Assembly: GCA_946902985.2 (NCBI GenBank)
Contig: OX336389.2
Span: forward strand, 979,200,084 to 979,264,083
DNA from: Meconema thalassinum
Taxonomy: Eukaryota > Arthropoda > Insecta > Orthoptera > Tettigoniidae
Length of the DNA stretch: 64,000 nt
Direction: 5' to 3'
Below, in pieces: positions 56,113 to 64,000 of this stretch. Numbering within the stretch: the first letter of the stretch is position 1; the number at the start of each line of letters is the position of its first letter. Below the pieces are notes generated by a model, which saw nothing but the letters and a program-made list of their open reading frames with translations, made no database searches and was not told the origin of the DNA. A program made the translations under genes and the position numbers.

Positions 56113-57357
56113 TATGTATAAATAAATATGCTATAGAATTATATGCTAGCAGATGAATAGTATAATCGTGGCCCATTATACCAACCTAAATTTCTATCGC
56201 TTGTTTAAGACACGAGAAAAATAAACGTGTTCTTAAAAAATTTGCACAGCCGCCAATTTAAGGTTTTCATAAAATGAATTAAATTAGACGCCAGTATATT
56301 AAACCTTTTATGAATATTTACCGTTCTAAGTTTCATTGCGCTCAGATAATTAAGTCGCGAGCAAAATCCATATAAATGTTTGAATTTCACGTCGCCACAA
56401 TGTTGGATTTGTATTGATCTGGTTGAAAGGCCCATAGGTGAACGTATGTTAATTGCCTCTACCAACTTACAAAATTTCTGTCTGATGGCAATAGATTCGC
56501 ATATACTGAGAGTCGCCATGTTGAATTGTTCGACATGTAGGCCATGGAGTTACTGTATGCACTATTAGATGAAGATTATTGTGCAGGTTCATTATTGAAT
56601 TTTAAAATTTCGCACAGCTGCCATCATGCCTTTATGAGAACAATTATTATTGAATTGAATTAGATGCCAGTAGTTAATTTTGTATAGACATGTAGGGTGT
56701 TAGGTTTCACTGCACTCTGTTGATAAAATCTCGCGAAAATGTCATTTGAAAATGTTAACATCGCTTGGCCGCTATGTTGGTTTTGTACTTAACTTTTTTA
56801 AGCATCGCACATAATATGCGCTTACCTTGGTATTCTCTATCACCATACAAATTTTCAGGGTGATATATCAGTAATAGTTTCAGAGATATAGAATGCTGGT
56901 GAATATTTTCGCGTGGCCTCCATGTTGGATTCATGAAACGTATTTAAATTTGAAGGGCATGGTCAGGATCACACAAAATAGAGAACTACAGTATGTCCTT
57001 GCTGAGTTTCATTGAAATCGCTCCAGCCTTTTAGATTTAGGGGTACACACCGATCACACACACATACACACACATACACACACACACACACACGGACAAA
57101 AAGTGATCTCATAAGCCTATTTTTTCATATGATGGAAATAGGCTATTAATACAAAAAATTAGCCTTGAGAACCAAATTTCGCTACAGGACACAACACTAA
57201 GATCATTATATATATTGAAGTAATTGCTGTACTATACACGTAGACTCAGTTCAGTGCCATTCTCTGGTAGGTTTTATTGCGAAAGTTAGGCTTAGCCCAT
57301 GTGGGGGTACTACCTATATATTTCAAAGATTTTCACCAGTCAATATATAATATGTTA

Positions 57358-57565
57358 ATGGTTTTACGTCCCTTTTAACTACTGCGGCTTTTAGAGACGC
57401 CGGAGTGCCGGAATTCAGCCCCGAAGGGGATCCTTAACGTGTCAGTAAATCTACTGACACGGATCCCTCCCATTTGCGCATCCTCAAATACCAATACATT
57501 GCGCCAGGATTCGATCCTGAAACCTTGGGTAAGAATTCCAGTCAATACACCACGAGGTGGACTAA
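57358..57565 (-). mobile_element. SINE (minus strand) between the IR-A arms
   Basis: GGTTTTACGTCCCTTTTAAC and AGACGCCGGAGTGCCGGAAT at the left (the SINE's 3' body), reversed B box GGATTCGATCCTGAAACC, and CACCACGAGGTGG at the right. A separate SINE family with a palindromic GTGTCAGTAAATCTACTGAC. Confidence 0.7.
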
Positions 57566-58706
57566 AAATAGCAGTTACAGTTACTGAATGTAATTAGGAA
57601 CAATGTTACCGTGAAGTAGCGGTTACCAGTAACGAGTTCCTCCCCAATCCTATGGCAACAATTGTTTGTTTATTATGGTGTTTGAAGCCATTTTAGCCTA
57701 TTTTCATTAATGAAAAAAAAAAGGATTATGAGATCCCCTTTTGTCTGTGTGTGTCCCCCCTAATGAAATCTAAACGGCTGGAGCGATTTCAATGAAACTC
57801 GGTAAGGACATAGTACTATTTTGTCCGACCCCGACCGTGCCCTCCAAATTTTAATTCGTCTCACTAATCCAACATGGCAGCTGTGCCAAATATTTCACCG
57901 GCATTCTATATCTCCGAAACTACTACCGATATCACCCTGGAATTTTGTACGGTGATAAAGGACACTACTAGAAGTTCACTTATTCGACTTTCAGATACCT
58001 TTCGAGTACAAAACGAACATGGGGGTCAAGCAAAATTGAAACATTTAAATAGACTTTACTCGCGATTTAACCATCCTAGCGCAGTGAAACTTGGTACAGC
58101 AAATGTTTATACTCAATTTAATGCGCTGACATTTAAATTAGTTAAATTGTTTACATACCATCAAGATGGCGGCTGTGCGAAATTTTAAAATTAAGTCTTT
58201 ATATATTTTGTCCTAATCATGCGATCAAAGTCAACGTTGGAATAATGAATCTACGCAATAATCGTTATCTAATAGTACATAACTCTATGGCTTACATACA
58301 TAAACATCGAATATGGCGACCATCCGAAACATTTAGACGGTTCTCAAATCGATGACAGCCATCAAACTGAATTTTTGTATGTACTGTAGATGAAGGCTAT
58401 GGACATAAGTTCACGTATGGAATTTTTAATAACGTAGTGAGCACAAATCCAACAGGGCGACGACGCAAAATGTAATAATTTAAATGGATGTTTCTCGCGA
58501 TTTAGCCATCCCAGCGCAGTGAAACTTGGTATGGTAAATGCTTATACAAATATTAATCTACTGACATCTAATTCATTCCAGTCGTTTTCATAACCTCAAG
58601 ATGGTGGCTGTGCGAAATTTTAATATCTCTTTTTTTTTTTTTCTTGAGTCCTAATCGTGCAATTGAAGTTTGAATAATGAACCTACACAGTAATCTTCAT
58701 CTCATA

Positions 58707-59380
58707 CAGAGTGTTTAGTTTGGATGTATCGGAGACCCTCGCTAGCCCGCTCGCCCGCGGCGCGAGCCTGTCTCCCGCCAGGCACTTAGCCGTTATGCGG
58801 CGCTAGCGCGGCATTGAGTCATTGGGTATAGGAATTTGTACTTAAATTTGTACTTCAATGTGATCCTTGACCAATTTTTTGACGAACTGACTTACGGAGA
58901 GTGATTGTCAACTTATTTTCAACAAGATTCTGCCACTGCTCACACTGACGAAACATCCATGACAGAATTGCGTCGCCTTTTTGGTACTAGGATTATAAGT
59001 CGGAACGTGTGGCCCCGCGAAGCCCAGACTTATCACCATGTGACTTTTATTTGTGGGGGACGCTTAAAAATAGTGTATGCGAGAAACCCTCCACTATAAA
59101 TGAGCTTAAAGACTATATTACAGCTGAAATACAGTCAATCGGTGCTGAGGAACTTCAGAGAGTACAAGCCAGTTTCATAAAAAGGTGCCAGCGATGTGTA
59201 GCAGTGAATGGCGAACATTTTCAGCACCAGCTGTGAACTAGGCAAGTACAAATTCCTATACTCCATGACTCAGTGTAGCGCGGGCGCTGCATAACGGCAA
59301 TGTGCGTGGCGGGAGACAGGCTCGCGCCGCGGGCGAGCGGGCTAGCGAGGGTCTCCGATACATCCAAACTAAACTCTCTG
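58707..59380 (+). mobile_element. Short Tc1/mariner-superfamily transposon with ~135-bp GC-rich inverted repeats
   Basis: The ends CAGAGTGTTTAGTTTGGATG and CATCCAAACTAAACTCTCTG are inverted, and pairing continues through the GC-rich CGCTAGCCCGCTCGCCCGCG to about 135 bp on each side. It sits at TA (58705-58706 and 59381-59382). At 674 bp it is an internal deletion derivative that keeps only the end of the transposase. Confidence 0.92.
58905..59236 (+). pseudogene. Transposase C-terminal part, frameshifted
   Basis: The first frame reads STYFQQDSATAHTDETSM (second catalytic D). Near 59009 the frame changes by one base, and the other frame continues as PRSPDLSPCDFYLWG (third catalytic D) and ends with INELKDYI, QASFIKRCQRC and NGEHFQHQL. 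In this branch of the Tc1/mariner superfamily the last catalytic residue is D, about 38 residues after the second. The first D and all DNA-binding parts are gone, so no transposase can be made. Confidence 0.88.
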
Positions 59381-59587
59381 TAGTACATAACTCTATGGCC
59401 TACTTATATAAATATCCAATATGGCGATCATCCGAAATATTTACACAGTTCTCAGTATCTACGAATCTATTACAGCAATCACACTGAAATTTTATATGTT
59501 GATAGAGGCAATTAACATAATTAAGATATATGAAAATAGGCTGTTCAGTTCTTCACGGAACTACTTGTTCAGTCTTGCCTTCGTAAT

Positions 59588-60100
59588 TGAAATTTAATGT
59601 TTTGCAGTCGGTCAACACGATTGTACCCAATTGTAATGGGTGGTTCCCTAAACCTAAAAACAAAAACAAAAACAAAAACATGCGATTAATAAATACACTT
59701 GGATGACCAGTTTCGATCGTCAAGCGATCATCATCAGATCCATTACACTTAGGTTATTTAATCTATGTCTGCAAGAATGGGTGATAGCAAGCAAATTTGA
59801 AGGTCAATCATTACTTTCAGTATATTTACAAAAAATCACATATAGCTAACAAATATTGACTAGTTGTGTTACTACTACTACTGCAACTAAATAAGTGCAC
59901 ATACTGTAAGTACTATCACTCATACTTGTAGACATAGATTTAATAGCCTAAGTGTAATGGATCCGATGATGATCGCTTGACGATCGATACTGGTCATCCA
60001 GGTGTGTTTATTAATCTCGTGTATTTTTTTTTTCAGTATTAGAGAACCACCCATTACAATTGGGTACAATCGTGTTGACCGACTGAAAAACATTAAATTG
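59588..60100. mobile_element. MITE-B copy (about 510 bp), best preserved
   Basis: Ends CAGTCGGTCAACACGATTGT and its complement near 60085. The inner part is also inverted: TCGTCAAGCGATCATCATC (59718) mirrors GATGATGATCGCTTGACGA (59964). Stem about 200 bp with a loop near 59815-59910. No coding capacity. Confidence 0.85.
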
Positions 60101-60169
60101 CGAATTGTTGATTCAGGGACATCTTGGTCCTGAGCCTCGTGTCCTTGGGTATGTGTTGAATTTGTCTTA

Positions 60170-60345
60170 TAACCTGATTTTTTGTAATTATTAGGGTCTA
60201 GGTTTGGGGTAAGTGATATCAGGTATTACCCCGGCATTTTCATGAAAGGAATTTGAAAAAAAAAAAAAAAACACTCAGTACGGACGCTGTCAGTGCCGGG
60301 ATTCGAACCTTCAATTTCTGGACTTGTAGTCAAGGTGCGCGGGGA
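60170..60345 (-). mobile_element. SINE fragment (minus strand) with A-rich stretch
   Basis: TATTACCCCGGCATTTTCAT, a run of A at 60256-60270, and reversed B box GGGATTCGAACCTTC. Related to 36796-36960. Confidence 0.65.
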
Positions 60346-60384
60346 TTATTGCGTTATCCTCGTCTTCACTTCAACTCTGGCTTC

Positions 60385-61340
60385 TTGAAATTTGTGCTTT
60401 TCAGTCGGTCAACACAATTGTATTGGGTGTTATGCACTACCAGTGTCTCACTAAGGACAGTGTTAGTGATAGCAGCTGAACAAAAACAGATACCACATCA
60501 CTCCAATAACCGGCTAAGTTCTTTAATCCATACCAACTTACAAACACCAACCTGACCATTTGCTATACAATACAGATTATCACACTAAGCGGCTTCGGTG
60601 GCGTAGTTGGTAGCATGCTGAGCTGCTGTGCCCAAGATAGCGGGTTCAAACCCGGCCGAAGTCATCGGATTTTTAAAGAGCGTTAAACTTCTTCTGTATG
60701 CCTTCCTTCGGAGGGGAAGTAAAGCCGGCGGTCCCATGTCATAGATTTATGGCATGTAAAAGATCCTTCCACAGACTAAACTTGTGTGGAGCTAAATTCC
60801 TAGGTTAGATTTCGTTGTAACGCTCTATCAAAGTTTCAACGTTCACCACTAGGTATCATTGATATCTGGTAGCGAAAGATGGAACTACTTGAAATTGGAC
60901 GGAACATGTAGCTCACCCTAGGGGTGTCCGCTTGAAGCAGCTATAGCCTCTGGCGAGCCGAACATGTCCTCGGACACTCACGGCACTAAAATCCATACGA
61001 TAAATAAATAAAAATCACACTAAACAAGCAAATCTGCAGGTCAATAGATACCAACAACATAATCTAAAAATTACACAAAACTAACAATCTTGACAAATTG
61101 CGCAAGTTCACAATAAACGTCTGTAGCTAAAAAAAAGTGTGCATATTGTAAATTCCTTAACCTACAAATATTTAGATATGGATTTATTAGCCTGAGTGTA
61201 AGGGACCAGATGATGATGATCGCTTGTCGATCGAAACTAGTTAACCAAGTGAATTTATTAATCTCATGTAATTTTTTTTAGGGTTAGGTTATAACACCCA
61301 ATACATTCGGGTACAATGGTGTTGACCGTATGAATAGCAC
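60385..61340. mobile_element. MITE-B copy interrupted by a SINE
   Basis: The left end CAGTCGGTCAACACAATTGT and right end GGGTACAATGGTGTTGACCG bound a copy with the inner motif GATGATCGCTTGTCGATCGA (61215). A 425-bp SINE sits inside. Confidence 0.8.
60589..61013 (+). mobile_element. tRNA-headed SINE inside MITE-B
   Basis: 425 bp flanked by ATCACACTAA (60579-60588 and 61014-61023). Head CTTCGGTGGCGTAGTTGGTA, B box GGGTTCAAACCCGG, and the 3' tail GAGCCGAACATGTCCTCGGA, which is shared with the SINEs at 10976 and 40977 although their heads differ. Confidence 0.94.
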
Positions 61341-61764
61341 AATTGTTGTTTACTAAGACAACACAGAAAATGGCTTCCAACACAATAATACTGTACTCTG
61401 GCTTCTCATTCGGGAAGTGAAGTGGGAGTGGAAGCTCTCGCACTTTCCCCCAACCACCATCAACAACTCACGATCCGGTGCGGTGTGTCCAATTGTGAAA
61501 GCGAAGCGAAGCGTTCCATCGATTGATTCATTGAAGGGCTCAACGCCAAAAGAGACTAACCCACACTTTATAAAGGAGATATGAGATGATTGATACATAA
61601 ATTTCCTGGTTTTTAGCCTCTACAGATCCAATATTTGGGTTTTGTAGCACCTATGATTTACAGATTTAGCAATATGTAGCAAATTGGTTAAGAGTAAGGA
61701 TTTTGTGCAACATTACATGTACAGTCGTAATTTATTACAAATGATCTTTTTTGTTTAATCGCTT
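61341..61764. other. Unassigned stretch
   Basis: No feature recognised. The 81-codon minus frame at 61353-61598 has no motif. Confidence 0.3.
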
Positions 61765-62115
61765 ATCCCCCCATCTGGACTTCACCCTCGGACTCTGCGA
61801 GGGATCATTCCTCTACCGTCGCAAGGACGGTGTCTGGGAGCTGAACACACTTTTCAGCAGATACAACTGGGGATGGTGACAGGCTGATTGCCAAGGGGAC
61901 CGCTAATTTTGTTCTAATGAAGGAAGGCTCAGGGAAGGAAGTCGGCCATGGACCTGTTGAAAGGAACTGTCCCAGCATTTGCTTGGTGGGAAAAATGGGA
62001 AACCATGGAAACCATTTTCAAGACGGCCAAGGTGGGATTCGAACGCACGCTCTCCCGATGCCAGCGAGGCACGAGGTAGCGCGTTAGCACTCTCGGCCAC
62101 CGTGGCCGGTCTGTC
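61765..62115 (-). mobile_element. SINE-4 copy (minus strand)
   Basis: Reversed head at the right (CTCTCGGCCACCGTGGCCGG), B box GGTGGGATTCGAACGCAC, 3' body GCGAGGGATCATTCCTCTAC at the left. It faces the copy at 62362-62705 head to head. Confidence 0.85.
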
Positions 62116-62361
62116 GTTTACTTTTCAAAATAGTATCGAGGTATCGAGTAGCATATCTAAAATATGCTAATTTACTTCGTAAATGTATCATACCACAATG
62201 CAATCAGTAGGCCTGGAGTAAAATGTTTGAATGTTGGTCATTGACACTTCCGTTTAATGATTCGAAACACAGTCCATCCAAAAAGAAAGCTAATGAATTA
62301 TAATGAATATTTACTGTACTTACGAAAGTTTAGACCATTATTGTATTTTACATTTGTTAAT

Positions 62362-62705
62362 TTACTGGCCACGGTGACCGAGAACGCTAACGCGCTAGCA
62401 CGTGCATCGCTGGCATCGGGAGAGCGTGGGTTCGAATCCCATATCGGCCGTACTGAAAATGGTTCTCGTGGTTTTCCACTTTCAACACCAGGTAAATGCC
62501 CGGACGGTTCCTTTCAATAGGGCTACGTCTGACTTCCTTTCCTGGCTTTTCTTGACCCAAGTTAGCGGTCACCTGGGCGATCGACCTGTCACCATCCACA
62601 GTTGTATCTGCTGACACACTGTGTTCAGCTCCCATACACCGTTCTTGAGACGGTAGAGGAATAATCCCTCGCAGAATCGGTGAGGGAAGCTGAGCTGGGT
62701 GGATA
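62362..62705 (+). mobile_element. SINE-4 copy (plus strand)
   Basis: Head TGGCCACGGTGACCGAGAAC, B box GGGTTCGAATCCCATATC, 3' body GAGGAATAATCCCTCGCAGA and GTGGATAAGTGAT. Inverted relative to 61765-62115, with about 245 bp between the heads. Confidence 0.87.
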
Positions 62706-63103
62706 AGTGATTTTTAATGTTAATTTTGTAGAAAATAAAGAATATCGCAATTATTTCACTGAAGACGATTTTTTTGTTGTTTTTTACCGCTTAACTCCAC
62801 TTGTAGAGGTCATGGAGCTTAAAGATGTACAGCGTGATGATGTTTGGACAAATTTCCCATCAATCGAAAATGCTCGACTAATATCAGTATCTCACAGAGC
62901 TCGGACGCTAGCCATTGGTCCGAAAGTACCCCGGTTCCATTCCCAGCCATGTAGTGGGATTATAACTGCATAGCCTATGGCATATTCACCAGGCGTCTCC
63001 GGAAACCTCACGTCTGTCCACACTCCTAAATGAAACTGCAATAGCAACAATAATGTACAATGTATTCATTTTCTGCTTCGAACGCGACCAGACGCTTTCC
63101 ACA
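62706..63103. other. Unassigned stretch
   Basis: The 88-codon plus frame at 62707-62973 carries no motif I know. A decayed SINE-like GTCCGAAAGTACCCCGGTTC lies near 62917. Confidence 0.3.
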
Positions 63104-63420
63104 TAGGCCCCCTCGTGGTGTAGCGGCTAGCATTCTTGACTAGCCCCGGATTTTCGGTTGGGTTTTCGGCTCTACCAAGAAATGTAAACTGGTCTGAAGG
63201 CTGGAACGGGGTACACTTCGCCTCGTGAGGCAAAACTGCGAAATGGCAGGTTTGATTCTCACCTCGGCCATCCTAGAAATGGTTTTCTGTGGTTTCATAC
63301 TTCTACTCAAGGTGAATGTCGGGATGGTCCAAGGCCACGGCAGCATCCTTTCCAATCCCAGTCTCAATTACAAACACACTCACTCTACTACAGATACCAC
63401 AATAACACAGGTTATCCGAC
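63104..63420 (+). mobile_element. SINE-5 copy (plus strand)
   Basis: Head CCCCTCGTGGTGTAGCGGCT, a decayed first B box, then GGAACGGGGTACACTTCGCC and AGGTTTGATTCTCACCTCGG. It runs into the CG repeat and faces the minus-strand copy tail to tail. Confidence 0.8.
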
Positions 63421-63424
63421 TTTT

Positions 63425-63447
63425 CGCGCGCGCGCGCGCGCGCGCGC
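63425..63447. repeat. (CG)n run, about 23 bp
   Basis: Uninterrupted alternating CG between two inverted SINE copies. Alternating CG can adopt Z-DNA (general knowledge), and such runs are rare in AT-rich insect DNA. Confidence 0.95.
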
Positions 63448-63925
63448 TGACACCCAAGTACACGGAGCTACATGACCACGATGACGCAATGCCCCTAAAT
63501 GAATCAACAACAACAACACAAGTTTGCCACATGCATTCAAGTGTACCTTCAGGGATCCCGGCATACAATTCATTGTCGCGACATCGTGGTCATGTAGCCT
63601 CATGTAGGCTACTTGGGTGTGTGTTGGATCTGTAGAACTAGAGTGTGTATTTTTAACTGGAGCTACGACTCGGGTAGGATGTGGTTGAGGCATTAATTCA
63701 GGTACCATCCCGGCATTCGCGTGGACTAGTAACTGGGCACTCAGGATGCTCAAGGTGGGAATAAAACCCTCTCTTCTCAGTTCTGAATCATGAGGTTGAG
63801 TGTATACCGTACCAGACCTCACATCAGAATTAAATTTCTTGGCAGAGCCGGGAATCGAACCCGGTCCTCCCCAATGACAACCAAGAATGCTAGTCACTAC
63901 ATCATGCAGATCGAGAGCGCTCGTA
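63448..63925 (-). mobile_element. SINE-5 copy (minus strand)
   Basis: Reversed head at the right (GTCACTACATCATGCAGATC), excellent reversed B box GGGAATCGAACCCGG (63850-63864), then the same body as 63104-63420 in reverse (GCCAAGAAATTTAATTCTG on the minus strand). Within it AGCTACATGACCACGATGAC (63469) and GACATCGTGGTCATGTAGCC (63579) form a further inverted pair. Confidence 0.8.
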
Positions 63926-64000
63926 ATCTTCAGGTACCGTATGACAATGAGAGAGAGCGAGAGCTAGCCTTGGTACGGCCGCTACCATAGCCTTGGATAT

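Larger units (their letters stand above)
56113..59567. mobile_element. Large fold-back element, IR-A copy 2
   Basis: Left arm about 56113-57125, right arm about 57690-59567, again inverted around a CA microsatellite and an AGCCTATTTT/AATAGGCT hairpin (57116-57147). The right end is ATATGAAAATAGGCTGTTCA and then the hairpin GTTCTTCACGGAAC. It carries a SINE between the arms and a Tc1/mariner-type deletion derivative in the right arm. Confidence 0.75.

Noticed and set aside
63845..63870. tRNA gene
   Set aside because: The B box is perfect, but the rest does not fold as a tRNA and continues into a SINE body. The same holds for B boxes at 30960, 38465, 60650 and 62430.

Overview
This is a stretch of animal, almost certainly insect, nuclear DNA from a large, transposon-saturated genome. 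It has no operons or intron-free host genes. The only host coding sequence I recognise is split by introns of several kilobases, and nearly everything else is mobile DNA in nested layers. The tRNA-headed SINE families, the RTE-type LINE, the mariner and the long fold-back repeats suggest an orthopteran-like species (cricket or katydid), but that is an inference from repeat style, not a proof.

Layout. 1-6348: an internally deleted Ty3/gypsy-type element with LTRs of about 2.17 kb (left LTR cut by the window edge), inserted in a fold-back repeat. 6349-12170: the fold-back element (called IR-A here), two inverted arms around a small palindromic MITE (MITE-B). It carries a DD34D mariner (itself split by a SINE) and two further SINEs. 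13406-21529: a young 8.1-kb Ty3/gypsy element on the minus strand with nearly identical LTRs, an AACA target duplication, gag with one stop codon, protease-RT-RNase H, and most of integrase deleted. 21530-31830: AT-rich DNA with no recognised gene, plus relics of a non-LTR retrotransposon and SINEs. 32081-35365: a nearly full-length RTE-like LINE (minus strand) whose single frame is broken only by two stop codons. 35501-35881: a hAT-family (GTF2IRD2/ZBED5-like) fragment.

The host gene: two exons of a regucalcin/SMP-30 homologue lie on the minus strand at 39974-40146 and 36284-36490. They are joined by a 3.48-kb intron containing a SINE and a MITE. Splice sites and phase agree exactly and the joined reading frame runs across known SMP-30 landmarks. 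The remaining exons are outside the window or unrecognised.

40858-47590: a 92-bp satellite array interrupted by a SINE and by a 4155-bp TG...CA sequence with an ATAC target duplication, best read as an exceptionally long solo LTR. 47866-52060: mostly unassigned DNA. 52061-64000: more SINEs, IR-A fragments, a second large IR-A copy (56113-59567) carrying a GC-rich deletion derivative of a Tc1/mariner-superfamily transposon, two MITE-B copies, and two inverted SINE pairs.

The least expected structure is the IR-A family. Its arms are built from diverged modules repeating every 141-152 bp, close to nucleosome length, and most modules carry an ATGG core resembling a YY1/Pho site. Next come modular SINEs that exchange heads and 3' tails, and an integrase-less gypsy lineage that appears to have moved recently.
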